A stretch of DNA of 64,000 nucleotides from Caprimulgus europaeus. Lineage: Eukaryota > Chordata > Aves > Caprimulgiformes > Caprimulgidae. The translations under genes were made by a program, and so were the position numbers. The stretch lies in assembly GCA_907165065.1 (NCBI GenBank), contig OU015540.1, positions 4,510,001-4,574,000 of the forward strand. Direction: 5' to 3'. Positions 1 through 13,937 of the stretch are shown one piece after another; position 1 is the first letter of the stretch, and each line of letters begins with the position of its first letter. The notes beneath the pieces are model-generated. The model was not told the DNA's origin and ran no database searches. It saw only the letters and a list, made by a program, of their open reading frames with translations.

Positions 1-1299
1 AATCTGTTTTTCATTACCACCTGTAATTCCCCCTGGGCTCATTACTTCTTTCACTGAAATAATAAATAAAGTAATAATTCTTCTTAAAAGCTGTGCTGTG
101 GATTTCACTGCTTGAGCATCAGCCTGGCACATCAATAGAACACTGGGACAGGCATTAGGAGTGGTTACATCCAGGTGTTAAAGCTGAACTTTCCTCTCTA
201 CCCCAAATTAAGAAGAAACCCAGCAGGTTTAGGAGATGTACATTTATTTTCATGCTGTAAGCCAGACCAAACTGGAGCTGGGGTGAGGCTGCAAGCATCT
301 GGAGGTCTTCAAGAAGCCAGCACTCAGCATGAGTTGGAAACGTGGCCTTGTGTCCCTGAATAAGCCAAAAATAGTTGGTCCATGGGGACTAACTGACCTC
401 CATGCTCCCTCCTAACTCTGTGTATTTTATCTGATAGGCTTCAAGGGATTTCCTCTGATTATTGCAGATGCCTCTGGAGATACATTCAAAAGGATCCCGA
501 ATGCCTGTAAAACCTCTCCCTGTGAAGTAAGCCTGCAGAGAAACCTCACAGAGGAGAGGTAAATCATGGGAGGTTTTATAGCAGCTCTTCCAACATCTGT
601 AATTCTTGTATCAGCAAACACTTTACACATTGCTCTGGGAGTGGGATGTGGAGAAGGGAGACTTATTTCAGAAAGCAACTACTTAATATCTACAGCTCTA
701 CATGGCAGACAGAAAAATGTAATCTCAAATAGCTTTCCTAAATCAGGCTGTATTAAAATGTATATATATATAAAGTAACAGCATTTCACTCATAGGGTCA
801 TTTTCCACTGGCTGGTCATGGATAAATGCTCAATCACATCCAGACCCTGCTGTGCTACCACAAATGCTGGAATACTTAAATAGTTAGATATTTGTGCTGG
901 CTTCCTTCTAGTGGTTTTCCTTCCTAAAAAGAGGAAAACAATTCCCCCTAGGCTGGATGCAAAGGAGACACTTGGGTTTAGAAGAGCTGCATGAGGAGTT
1001 GCACTGGGTAGTAACAGAGGCAGCAGAACGTGGATGAAAAATGAAGGAGTGGGAAGAGGAGTGGGAAGACATCACTGGGTTTTGGTGCACACTGGTATTT
1101 TGATAACATACCTAATTTTTTCCATAATAAAAATTCAGACTGCTTTACTTCAGCAAGGTGATGGGTTTGTGTCCTATCCTACAAAATCCGGATGTGTTCT
1201 CTATAAAGTGTGCCACAGCCATGGGAGGAATCAATACAGAGAGGCCTCTGTGTGTGTGTGTGTTTTATATTAAGACCTAGCTGATGACTTCTCATCATT

Positions 1300-1745
1300 T
1301 GAAATAAATGTTCAGCCTCAGTGCTTGAAATTATCCAGCTGCAGCATTTTCTACTCAATCCAATCTCCAGTTAATTCGATCCCTCATTTATCTTGAACAA
1401 AGCCTCCTAATAAAAACATTTGTATTACAAATGATACACTTGATCAATGGGATTGCTTTAGGCAAGTATTTGATAATTTGAACACTAGCTATAAAAAGTT
1501 CTCATTTAATCAATGTAGCTGGCCAAAATTTGGAGTGAGAGGAAGCCCCAAACCCCTACATCACTAAACAAGCCAGACTGTAATTAAATATCAGATTATT
1601 TAGATGTTCTTACCAATGTTATTGTTAAAACTGGCTAGTGTAATATGTGTGATATTAGCCCTAATTATTTTTGGTAACACGATTAATTATTTAGTTCACT
1701 CAAAGTGACAAGAATGAAATGAATCAAAATAAGAAGCTGGCTGGG
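1300..1745. other. AT-rich block, candidate conserved non-coding element
   Basis: This stretch is markedly richer in A and T than its flanks and is dense in TAAT/ATTA cores, such as those around 1367, 1583 and 1661-1692. It lacks repeats, homopolymers and coding potential. Such blocks are often homeodomain-bound conserved elements near developmental genes, and SDK1 lies in the same window. This is a visual impression only: no alignment was possible, and it may be ordinary AT-rich DNA. Confidence 0.2.
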
Positions 1746-3278
1746 TAGGCAACTATTAATTTTCTTTCAATCCTGTAATTTCTTTGGTCAAATCAATGAG
1801 ATAAATATGCAGATGGAAAAAGCCAATGAATATACACATGAACAGCATCCAGGTCCCATACAGGTCAGTTGATGATATTAGCTCCTTTGCAGGGGCTGGG
1901 AAGTTGCCCTCAGGAGCATTCAGGTCTGCTGGGTTTCTGAGACGCCTTTTCAAACCTATAAGAGCTTCAAGGCCATGGGCTGCTCTGCTATGGGTGGTAT
2001 GTTCTCCCTCCAGGCTTGGGTCTGAAGTAGGAAACGTTATCCCTTGGCAGCCAAAGTGGATTTCTAGTTTATTACATCTGTTGCTATCCCTGGATGCTTT
2101 GAGAAGCAATCGTGGTGCTTGGAATTTTAGCCTCTGTTTATTTTTGCTAACAGTGCTATTAATCAACATTTTCCTCCGGTCTCCACAGACCGCTCAGGGA
2201 TGCTCTTGGAAAGCAAAGACAAATTCCAGGTCAAGATTCCTGATGTTTGTTATTATTATATGTGAAAATTGAAATAATTCTTCTGTTTGCTTAGATTTGT
2301 GCATGAACACATTGAAAAACATCTAATAGCTCCAGCATCCCTCCTGCACCTTGGTCAAAGAGCTTTATTTTGACACAGCTACCAGCAGATGTATTATGAA
2401 AAAATTTCAGAAGGTCTAAAAAAAAAATGCCCACAGTGGGCATCAGGCTGCTTTGTTTTGTTTTGTTTCTTCAACCTTTTTAAATCAGCACTTCATTTAA
2501 AATGGAAGATGAAGAAGCAGCACGGTGAGGACTCTATCCTGTCACATCTTGTGCTGCGTTCTACAACACAACAGCCTCAAATCTCTTTCAATCCATCACT
2601 TATTTCCCTCTAGAAACTTTGGGGTTTTTTATTCCCCCCGCCACTGTATTGTCTTTGACCGTTATTTATTTATTTGGTTAGTTGACTTCAAGGGACATTT
2701 CTCCTGGCTGGATAAAGACATTTTACAAACAAATGCATGGAAACATTTTTTGATAACGCTGCAGACAGAGGCAGCGCGCTGGGTCCCCGTGGGCAGGTAA
2801 CGCTCGGTGTCACTCAGCAGCCACCGCTCTGCTCCATTAAGGAGCAGCATTTTTCACAGTCGGCACGGCTGCTACAACAACCAGCCCCAAGCAGCGGTGA
2901 GGACCAAAGCAAGAGGAATTAAAGGGCTGCTCAAGGTTCCACAGGGCTCTAAGGACTCCCTTGGGGAGGATAAAAAAGAATTAGAAAGGGTTTTTATTGA
3001 CGAGGATGTGTTGCTTGTGCTTTGATACGCACACAAAGGAGCATCATTGTAAGTATGGGGAGGAAGGTTCTCCATGGCTGAAACTATCATTTGTACCCTG
3101 TGGAGAGCAAAAAAATCCCCTCAGCTAAGAAATTAGGTAGACACTCTACCTCTTGTAGTGTCCTACAAGCCATCCCAAAAGACTGAAGGCCCAAATAAGG
3201 GTTACTAAATTGGCAGAAATTATTTATAAAGCAGCAATAGATAACAAACATTTTTTTTTCTCCCATTTCACATTCTGT

Positions 3279-3436
3279 CCAGGGAGATGATGGAGTCACC
3301 TTCCCTGGTGGTATTTAAAAGACAGGCAGGTGAGATGCTTAGGGACATGGTTTAGAGGTGGAATTGGTAGTGTTGGGTGTAAGGTTGGACTCAATGATCT
3401 TAAAGGTCTTTTCCAACCACTGTGATTCTGTGATAC
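3279..3436 (+). mobile_element. CR1 LINE 3' end, sense on plus strand
   Basis: The text runs through the usual CR1 tail: a stretch meaning 'gagtcacc', then 'tatttaaaag', then 'gggacatggttta', then 'ggttggactcaatgatctt', ending in 'ttccaacc..tgattctgtgat'. This order is diagnostic of avian CR1 3' ends. Only the last 160 or so bases are present, as expected from 5' truncation. No coding part remains. Confidence 0.85.
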
Positions 3437-6400
3437 TCTGATCACCATCAGCAAAACGTGTTCTGCAAAAAAAAAAGCCCCTTTGAGTGAGTCTGCAGAT
3501 GTCAAAGGAGAAGCAAACAGGGCATAGGCATCCATTCAGTATCTGGAGAGGAAAGCATCTGCTTCGAGACACCCCGACATTTACTTTGAGTGAGAAATCG
3601 CTGCTCTAGCTGTAATACTTCATGAGTGAGACATATCAAGTGAATGGAATCCACACAAATGAGGTCGTTAGCATAACTGAATACGCTCTTCGTTCCTTCA
3701 AGAATGAAAAATATGAGTAATTCCCTGGCAAGGCCCAATTACAGCCTGCCAGCACTAGCACATGGGTTATATCTATTATGAAATAATAAGATAACATTAA
3801 TAAGATTTCCAGAAAGAGCATTAGACAGCCAATCTCCCAACCCCGTACAACCGGTCTAACTGTTCAGGCTGTCTCCTGCCTGCGCAGCTCAACCCTTGCC
3901 AGATCTTTCTTGTCATCTTCAGTGGGAAAAGCTCAGGTCTACCAGCTTTTAAGCAAGAGGCTCTAAGCGGGAAATGAGGCAAGAGCTCTGGGAGTGCTGA
4001 GAAACACTGGGTAGCTGCTCTCTGTGAAGGAGTTTCAGTATCAGACATAAATGTGAGAGCTACGGCAAACAATCATCCCACTTGTGAAATGTTACTGTAG
4101 ATACAGAGCGATGCTGGCAGCTGTATATTGAGTCGTTAACCTGAGTGCAAGCACTGCTCAGACATGTGCCGGCGGTGCTTCCAGCCTCTCGCTCCCAGAG
4201 TGACTGAATAATCCTTTTTTTAGCCCATTTCCTTGTGTCCCAAGGCTCACAACCCTGTACACACATCCAGCATCCAGACCTGTTTCACAGGGGCATCAGC
4301 ACAGTCAAATAACCAGATTTGTGGTCTTTCAGATAAACATCATCCTCCCCTTCTTGAGATACCTATGGAGGTAAGCTTAAAAAAAAACCAACAAAGACAA
4401 AAAGACATAGATACAGTTGAGCATAACCTCACACATTGCTCAGAGGCCTGGTGGGACAGGAGGCAGCTGAGATTTCCATCACTGTAATTTATCGAGATGC
4501 ATCTTGGGCACTGGCAAGGAGCATCCAGCTCTCCAGGACCAAGGACACGTTGGTACCAGCAGTCAGACACCACAAGTTTGGCAGGTGGCTAAATTGGCTC
4601 TGCAGCCTCACTGGCCCTTGTCGAGGAAGGGAAGACGGCGAGTCTCAGCACAGAGGGCTGTAATGAGGATTAATAAGGCGTGTGAAGATGCTCTGTAATT
4701 GTCTGGCTGGCTGTTTCCTTTGCACCTTATGTTATCATTTATGCTTGTGCAAAGTGGCTGTAAAATGCTCCAGGTCTGATTCAATATAACTCTGCAGGCT
4801 CTTCATACAGGTGTAAATTGCTCTGTGACGTTCTGGGCAATGTCTAAATGCAAAGTAATTTGATCATCTCTGTTGTCTTTTTTTTTTTTTTTCCTTCTGT
4901 AAACTCCTCTGCAGCCAATTGAACATTTTAATGCCAAATAAGCTACAAGATATTAGGTATTTCATGCATGAACTTACTCCCCAGAAACAGGATTTGCAGT
5001 ACTGGCACCAAAGAGCGCTGGAGCTGCATCAAGATGCTGTGGCCGGGCCATGAGCATCGTAGTCTTGTGGGTTGGCCATTGCCCACAGCCATAAGATCAA
5101 ACAGAGAAACATTCACATCATAAACCTTGGGGGCTGGTGCATAGTGACAGCGAGTCTGAACCCAGGAGAAGCCATGAAAAATGAGGTAACAACATAATTT
5201 TGCAGGGAATGGGCAAAAAACAATGCCTGACCTTGCCAAGTCAGAGGAAAAAAACAACTGTAGACCTACAGCAGCTGTAAAATGAGTCTGAACCAAAATG
5301 TATGAGCTGATATTACAGGGAATAACCCTTAAGAGGTGGAAGGCTTTGATAGACGCACTCCTACAGGTAGCTTCAATCCCTGGCAGCTGCAAGGTTTCAA
5401 TAATGAATGTCAGACTGCTGGCCAGCTGCGAGGGGAATAAACACCTATTTGCCTTCAGTGGAAGTAGCATCAGTTTGACATATGACATTCAAATGATATG
5501 AACTTCAAAAGAGTGGTTAAATGACTGCTGCTTGACTTGAAACCTTCAATCCAGCGAAGCGGCATCGCAACCGTTTACCTTAACTCTGTGGGGGATTGAA
5601 TCACTGGGCTTAAAAATGAAAGATCAAAGTGTTGCTGCAAATTCAGTCCATGGTATGTTGTGTGTCCAGCTGAATGTGTACGTGTGCCTGAGTGATTAGA
5701 AGGTAACAATGGGTTCTCCCATTGTTGTGTCCTTTGACTCTGCAGATGGCTGCTGCTGGCACATGTGGGACTGGGGAACCATCAAGGTGTCTCTGTGCAG
5801 ATATACAGATGGGGAGAGGCTTGGGAGGGATGAAATTGGGGGCCATGGGTTGGAATGGGGTGAGAAAAAGCGGCTGTCCCCACCTAGCCCTGTCCCACAG
5901 TCAGGCACCCCTTTCTCCTGGTATCCTCCACCTTCTCCATGTTGGTGGGCTCCTCTTCAAGGCTCTTCTGCATTTTGCCTTGCAGGACACCAGCCCAGCC
6001 TGTGCCATGTCCATCATCAGCTCATTTTTGAATTGTCCAAGAAACAAGCACTGCAAAGAATTTACCTCTCTATTTTAGGAGTCCTTGTTATGCACTTGCT
6101 ACATTAGCCTGTCAGCTTAATACCAGCAGTCATAACACTTTATAACGTACCTGCTGCAGTGCTTTTTGCCTGCAATCCTTACACTGAAACAAGAGCTCAG
6201 GACCAAAGCTGCTGCAGGAAAAAATCACTGCTTCCTGACCTTTGGGCAGACTCTGTGGGCTGATTATTCCATCGATTTTAACTGAATCAAGCATTCAATA
6301 CGGGTGTCTGGAGGCCTGTCTCCCTTCAGCAGCAGGTCCTGTACAAGCATCAGCAGCAATAATATAGACAACCTCTATGCAAGCCTGGGTCAGGAAAGCT

Positions 6401-9400
6401 GCAAGTGCCTTGCAAATTGCGTCAGGCATGACCATGCTCCATGGGACTGGCCTGGGGACCTCCTGCCCATCGGGTTTCAGAGTGATGGGAGAGGACCGAG
6501 AGCACTCAAGCAGGGGTTAAGCCCAGCAGCGATACCATTTCGATGAGTGAGCACCATGGTAAGTACAAGTGGGTGCTCTCGCTTGAAACAAGCCTAAATA
6601 ATTGAAGCACGAGTGAACGGGGCCAGATTTGAATGATACAACTTGATGGTGCATTGTCCTTACAGAAGGAGCTGTTGCTGAGCTAAAGCTATGTCTGCGT
6701 TAGAAGCAGTGCTGTGCTATAGAAGGGGGATATGCAGAGCAAAGGAGCTGATGCTGAGGGCTCTATATTCATCCTATATATTTTATAGGGGGGGTAGAGG
6801 ACTTGCTTCAAGCTGTCAGCAGCTGGAGCATATTAGATGAGATCCTGAAGCATTTCTGCTTTAGTGTCATCCAAAAGGACACCCATTTGCTCACTCTATC
6901 ACCTTGCTATGATCTGAACTGAAGCATGGGATAAGGTGGTCACACATCAAAGTTCACCATTGTCTAACTGTAAGTAATTTTTTTAAAAAATGTGCATGCA
7001 GGTAAACTGAGGCACACAGCTGTTGAAGAGCACAGATTTATTTTCCTCTGGCTACAAGGGAGTGATGCCTGCTTATTACCTCTGGAAGTCAGACCAGAAA
7101 GATATGACACAGAACATCCCTCAAATAGCGACTCAGTCTGGAATAAAGCCAAGAAACAGCATCCCATGTACTGTGTCTGCTGAAAAACTCACAGCATCTG
7201 AGCAATTCCACACTGCAATGTCCCACCCAACCACTCCACAGAGACAGAAATCTGATGGCAAACCTCCCTCTAGAACAAGTTGGAACCAACAAAAGTGTGT
7301 TGGTTGTCTGCCCTTAAACATGACCAAATTCAGCAAAATGAAGATGAGATCCTGCACACCTGGACACTCTTTTGTCCCCTGCCAGAGTCCCATGCAGGTG
7401 CTGGTAGATAAAGCCGTGTGGTGGGTTCACTGGTGGGTCTCTCTGTGGGTTCATCTGTGGACACGGCAGCCTGCTCGCCCGCTTCATCAGTGCAGGGTGC
7501 CAGTAGATGAAGATGCCGTTGAACAGTGATGAGAGAGGTTGAAATCCTTTGACACCTGCAAGTGAACTGTGTATTACCAAAATGTTAAGCAGCTTTGTGA
7601 GGGAGATTATCCTGAAACATGTTTTCCGTAGTGTTGACATTTGTATGTGAGTGATTAATTCCAACACAGGCATGGAGCAAGGAGAAAAAAAACCCTTCCC
7701 TTGCTGCCACCGGGCAAGCTACGGCCTTTGCTCCAGCAAGGTTATTAATTCATCCCTGACCTGTGACACTGTGTGTGACTTTGTCACCCTCATCTTCTCG
7801 GTCATCTCTGAAGGCAGAGACCTGAGGATTTTCTGTGGCCCCTTTTTGTGAACCACTGTGATGGTGCAGTTGCTTTTTGGCTGTTTGTTCTCCAGGGGTC
7901 TGTCTGCTTCTGTATTTTGTCGTTCTCCCCTGAGACGTGCCATCACAATGCCATGGCTTTAAAAAAAGGGAGCAGGAACAGCTGAAAACAAACTGTCACT
8001 TTTGTACATGGGTGGCAGAAGGGAGCTGCACTGCTGCAGGTTAGGAAGGCAGAAGGCAAAGCGTGGCAGCTCGAGCTGCCAGGAATTTTCTAACCCTCTC
8101 ACCCAGCTCGTTGGTAACTCTCTGGAGAAGCAGCCTTACTCTTCCCCTCACGCTTCCAGGCAAGGGTGTCTTTCACTGGGGAATTAAATCTGTCACAGAA
8201 AGGTTATTATGTCTCTTTTGGGGTTTTCTACTCAATTCTTAAAAAATATAGAAAGAAAATATAAAAAGAATATATAATAACATGTATGATATATCTATCT
8301 AAGAATATAAAATAAATATAAAACCTGCTGTCTAGTGACTGAAGTTCCTCAGCCCAATTTTGTAATGGAAAGCACCTCACACCATCAATGGCTCTGCTCA
8401 GCCATTTATTTTGGACTGGGATATCTTCAATACCACATCTCCAGAAGCAATTCTTACTATTGATGATACACATGGGGTAAAGCCTTGGATTAATTCAGGA
8501 TATAATGAGTTTTCACCCTCCAAGAATGCAAGCAGCATTATACACAGTAGTGACGGGGTTAGATACATATGCACATGGAAGTATTTCACCCAGCACTGAA
8601 ATCTGACTGCTTGGAAGCAGAAAACATCCTCCTGTGAAGGGTACACAGAAACAGGTGCCTGAGGTGTTCAGTAGAACACTTTGAATGCTGCATGAGGTCA
8701 GCTGGTTGCAGCATGGAGCAGATGCTGGAATCAAACCTCTCTGCTTTCCCAGAAAGACAAATGTTGGCTGAGACTAGTAGGACTGTACCCTCAGTGATTT
8801 GTGGTGCTACAAGGTGACAGTGGAAGAATAAACTGCAAAAGACTTCTGTCTCCACTCTGATTTTTGAAGCAGAGGAATTTCCCTTGAGAATCCTGCCCAG
8901 GTGGGAGAGTTGATGAGACCACGTTGTTGTCTGACCAATGGCTTATGAGACCTACAGATGGATTTGTTTGTGTATAGAGGAAAGAACAGAATCAGATACT
9001 AGCATCAGTTGGTTAGGGAAGAAGTAAATGAGTTTTTAATGGCAGTTTTATTGCAGTAGCAGTTTCTGGAGGAATAATATAAAATGTGAGCATACAGCTC
9101 TTCTAAAATCTACAAAAATTATGAATTCTAGCAAGACTTTCCAGCTCTCAATAGCCAAAGGCAACACCTTTCTTCCACATCAGGGTTCTCCAGGACATCT
9201 GAAGGCTCTCAGGGCTGCACCTTGCATCACTATTAATTCAGTTCAGTTTGTCTTACAATGGCTTCATATAAACCAGGGACTAAAAGGTGTCATGATAGCA
9301 GTATAGATGGTGCCTGTGTTGACAATCCCTTCTGTGGGAGATGGCTGCACGCTCGCAGTAAAAGAAGCAAACAATCAGGAAACACATGCGGGGCACTTCC

Positions 9401-9907
9401 CTCCCACTCTGCAAATCTCCAGTCATTAGGGGCTACCGCTTGTCTCTGTCCTCCAGTCCACTCATCTGCACTCTGAATCATGCAAAAGCCATCTGAAATC
9501 ATAAGAAAAATCTAAATAAATCAGCATCAGAAAATTTGCTGCGGGCGTTCATTCCTGCAAGGATGTGACCATTTTAACACTTGTCAGGGTCATAGCACAC
9601 AGCTGAGGATATAGCCCTGGACAACTCTGCATTCCCAGGAGAAAAAAAATAGAAGACATAAAGAGTCACCCAGCAGGCAGCAGGCACAGGAGCAATGGTA
9701 GCATTACTTAACTATGTGCAATTTGCTCTCCCTATCTTGATTTAAATTACACTGCTAGAAGAGACTGACAGTGTCTGGAATCAAATTGCTTAGAAAAGTG
9801 CCTCTTCAGAGGGAGAGGGAAAAAAAAAGCCCAAATAACTTGAGTGCAAATGGTCTTGCAAAATGCCTATTGTGATGGGGGACAGTGGGATCTGGGGCTA
9901 GTTTTCA

Positions 9908-10168
9908 TTACGATAATGCTCGTGTAATTATGCTGGGCCAAACCCCTAATGCCCTGTTGTGAAATGGGGGTTTGCACCACTGACATTTTTGCAGTGCCCA
10001 GATCAATCTAGGTCTCCTCTCAAGAGTTAGAGGTGGCACCATCAAACAAGAGTCTCTGAACCATTCCTGCTTCTTTCCCTTCTCCAGATCAACATGGGCT
10101 CTGGGGACCATCTTCAGGATGATGGGCTTTGGTTGCATGAAAACTTTAGCATCCAGAACCAGTGGGAT
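9908..10168 (-). pseudogene. CYP3A: CYP3A pseudogene exon 13, C-terminal exon with run-on
   Basis: After a strong pyrimidine tract and CTCAAG acceptor the exon reads IPLVLDAK, then FMQPKPIILK, matching the family's IPLKL...LLQPEKP-x-VLKV. One codon, the Glu of QPEKP, is missing. The family's usual stop a few residues after the VSRD-type ending is absent. The frame runs on for about 60 more codons, with no resemblance to any P450, to a TAA at 9908-9910. The run-on end is taken from the open frame and may not be the original exon end. Confidence 0.75.
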
Positions 10169-12328
10169 CTTGAGCAGGAGGAAAAAAAACCAAAATAGCC
10201 AGGTAAGCTGGGAAAAAAATGCAGTCACAACACTGACAGGACCCCTACACCTTGCATAGTCTCTTCAATGCATTTTCTTACCTACAGATGCACTTATAGC
10301 AGGACAATCACTATTGCTCACGCAAAACAGCTACAAGCTGGGATTTAATAGCCCTCAGCTCTTGAATAAACTGGTTAGTGAGTTCTGGCTTTCACATGGC
10401 ATGGTAGGAAGAGCTGCACTGATCAACAGGCTGCACATGGAGGGAAAACCAGCCAAAATCCATCCGGGGAGCTGCGCTAAAGAGGGGCATGCAGTGCCAT
10501 TCTGGTTAATGCTGAACTGTGTCAGCGCTAAGGGGAGCTAGATCGTAATGGGAGCTGGAGGAGCAATAAGATCTTCAGGAAGAACAAAGGTAAGATTGCT
10601 GCTCAGACTTAGTGCCAAAGAAAAACCACCCTCACACAGAAAAGTGATGAGCCCCCTTGGGGTGGGCTGGAAATCTCAATAAAAAGAACATTTAAATTTA
10701 GTGTTGGAGGGAGTCATCTTGCAGGGGAGGGAAGAGTGTTTTACTGAGTCTCCTCCATCAATTTGATACTGCTTGTATCCCAGCTCTCCTTCTCCCTGTC
10801 AGGACAAGGGACATACACCCCCAGCCCAACAAGCTACATTAAAATCCCCATATCCCAGTAAGCTTTGCTTCAGGAAATTTAAGCAATGTGGCTCGGAGCC
10901 CAGTGTGCCATCAGTGGAGGAGTGAGAGGAGGCTGCAGCTTCCATGTACATATTCCAAAAGGATGTTCCGGCATGAATTTTTTCCTCCTGCTCTGATTTG
11001 ATGAACATGACATCTTCTGTAGAAAAAAGGGCTGAAAGAGCCCCATAAACCTATGGGCACCAATAATACAATACATATTTAACTTGTCTCCTTTTAATTA
11101 AAGGCAGTTATAAAAAGAATCAATTTTATGGATTGCAGAGGACTAGAAAAATGTCATTAGACTTGGGGGAGGGTGGATAGGTCACTGCATTGTTAATGGA
11201 CTATTACAGTCTTTCACCTCCAGGTTACTAGTTGAGTTGCAATCTGAATCTGCAGAGATGCCAGCTGAGCACCCGTGCCAAGTAATAATTTAATAAGGAT
11301 TTTTCTGTTTCTTACAACAAATGTCCTTGGAATACACTTGCTGCCCCCTCTGCTCTGATTTGCCAAGCTCGCCTCGTGAACAATATGTTAATGGCAACGC
11401 CTTTCATGTCAGTCAGTGCAGAAAGCCGGGCTGGGGTTGGAAGCCAACACCAAACATGGTGCTACCTGCCTCTGAGTCACAGGGAGTTGCCATGTTTTCA
11501 GGAGGATTTGCTGATATAAAATTTCCAACAGCCGTTGCATTTGCTTTATGCCAAACAGCCCTGTCTTGCAGGGCTTGACCCATCAGCATTGCACACGGCA
11601 TCCATGGGCATCCTGGGCAAACCCAAAACCTGGTGGGATCCTGCATAGCCTCAAGTGGGGAGAGGGTTGCCACTTCAAATTTAGCTCAGATTGCACTTGC
11701 TTGAAAATTGTTACCCTTTAGAGACTGCCTGGTAGCCCATAAGAGATGAATGTTGGTGTTTTGGGATCTCTCACAGAGAACAGCCATGTTGAGGTTGCAC
11801 AGTACAGCTATAGAGCAGGTTAGGTGGGCTGGGAGGATGTTCCCTTTCTGCTGTCTGGAGCAGGGTCTTCCTAAGCTGGATCAAGGCAGACCAGCCACGC
11901 ACCATGGGAGAGCATTCCACAGCTTAGGTGCACCCAAAAAGATGCAGAAGACTTCAGGGATTTCAGCCTGACATATTCCACCAACGTTAAATTTGCTTCT
12001 GTAGAAGCTTAAAAAAATGTTTCAGTAACTTGTGGTGAACCATTTAAATTAACTGAGAAGATTTAAATACAGTTATTCCCATATGCCTCACTAATTCACA
12101 GTGAAACTTTCCTCCCTGATCTCTGTGTGAAGCAGTAAAACCCAAGTCTGCAGACAAGGTTCAGTGGTCCTGAAGCTAGCAGTCTCTGAACTCCTTGGGG
12201 AAGAGAGGGATTTAATGTGCATGAGAGAGAGCTCCCTGTTTGTCCTGAGATGCAGGCAAAGGAGCACACAGGACCATCTCAGTGGGACTAAAGGCCAGAT
12301 AAGGAAACACATCATCCCATATCCTCAC

Positions 12329-12491
12329 CAGAGTGTCTTGGCAGGTTCTGAACGAAAAGTTTTGCAACAGGATGACCGCAGTCACTTTCATGACGAGGCG
12401 GGCAAACCTCATTCCTATGCAGTTCCTGGGGCCAGCCCCAAGCAGCAGGAAGGTGTAGGGATCAATAGACATTTTGTTCTCTTTACTGAAC
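12329..12491 (-). pseudogene. CYP3A: CYP3A pseudogene exon 12, haem-binding loop altered
   Basis: The exon is 163 bases, the family length, with acceptor AATCAG and donor CTG|GTGAGG, and is open throughout. It reads FSKENKMSIDPYTF, then LLLGAGPRNCIG, MRFAR and LQNFSF. The signature F-x-x-G-x-R-x-C-x-G has kept its Gly, Arg and the haem-ligating Cys, but the leading Phe is Leu and the Pro before it is also Leu. The helix L segment (family F-A-L-M-N-M-K-L-A-L) is diverged to FARLVMKVTAV. Confidence 0.9.
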
Positions 12492-13937
12492 CTGATTACA
12501 ACCAAAATAAAAGTTAGAAAGAGCTACTGTTCCAGGATGTGACAGCTTTCAGATCTGAAGTGATGAGGGGTCTGGTAAGGCAAAAGCTTTTCGTGTTTCT
12601 GTGCTTATTAGAAGAACCCAGTTAAGTCCCTCAATAGATACCTTCTGCTTCTGCTTTTATCCTGCTTCTTGGAGCTGGTTGTGCATCTCCAGGTGCACCT
12701 GGTGAACAGGGAATACCTGAAATATGCTAATGGATATCATAAGTACTCTTTCCTCAGAACTCCCTCTCAGCTCAAAAATGGAGCCCAGATTTCAAGCCCT
12801 AAAACACACAGGTCTACAGCTTCATGTCTTCTCTTTAGCTCAAAGGACTGAGTGAACACATAGATGTTCTCTCCCTGCGTGACTAAAGGCAAGGTTGCTT
12901 TGAGACATGCCAGTCATTCCTCTCCTCATCATGAAAAACAGGGAAGAACAATCAGCTTCACAGAGAAATTTGCCACTGAGCATTTTCAGTCACACTTCTT
13001 AGTGATCAGTTAGTTTTCCTGTCAGAAAGCTTTTTGTTCATGGTGCTTGAAGTCTAGGTACAAACCCCAGCCATACTAAGTCAGCAGTGAAGTACCTCAC
13101 TACCAAGACACCAGAACACCCCTCTGATGAACTCCCAGCAAGGCAAGTGATCCCTAAAGAGCTCCTGTCCAGCTATCCATGCCTGGTTTGTCAACTGGAG
13201 TAAGGATGGAGCTACTAGAGAAACTGGTGTAACATGCCCATTGCCAGAGTACTCCCATTTGGGTGGTTCCTTCTGAATTCAACACAAGGTCACCACAGGG
13301 GTCCATAAGTGATTTTAAAAGCACCCATCTCCCTCCCTAACTTCCTCCTGATGCAACTGCCATGTTTTGCCCCAAAGGTCACCACATCCCTACATCAGGG
13401 TTAGCTTCCAGGGGTATTTCAGCACCTGGTGCAAGGGCGCAGATCTGGTCCTGCTTTCTCTGGGCTAGCCCTCAATATCTTTGTGGCCACCTGGAGATTA
13501 GCAGGCCCAGGGTCTCCCAGGTCTGCTTTGGGCTAATGGGTCTGACAGAGACTTCTAAGCAAGGATTGTTTCATAACTGGAGTTGAAAAATTAAGTTTTA
13601 TTTCCTCCTCGTCTTTGCCCTTCCACTGCTGATTTGCCCGGCATCGTGCCAGTCACCCAATGGCTCTTGTTTTAATATCTGGCCATAAACCCCTCAGTGT
13701 TACAGCTGCTGGGAGCTGCTCTCACTGTCTCTCTCTCCAATGCAGTTAATTAAATTCCATGCACAGTTTATGGATGTAGATCATAAAACTCCCCTCACGG
13801 TAATGCTGGGACTAGATGTCAGACAATGATAAATGCCTAATTTAAATGTTATAATCATACATTCCCCACTTTTGCTGCCATTTCCACTCCCAGGGATGAA
13901 GTGAAGCATGCAGCTATTCCCCCGACCTGGCCCTCAC

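Larger units (their letters stand above)
1..9907. other. Intergenic DNA downstream of the CYP3A pseudogene
   Basis: No reading frame in this stretch resembles a known protein, and none can be joined by convincing splice sites. The open frames are short and contain no recognisable domain. It holds one CR1 3' end (3279-3436), an AT-rich block (1300-1745) described separately, a short (TG)n run near 1250-1263, and homopolymer runs. Possible minus-strand AATAAA signals lie near 9047 and 8403. Either could have served the P450 locus, but neither is supported further. Confidence 0.6.

Noticed and set aside
7023-7529. 168-residue plus-strand frame
   Set aside because: No domain, odd composition with repeated Trp-Val near the end from a short GT-rich imperfect repeat, and no splice or promoter support.
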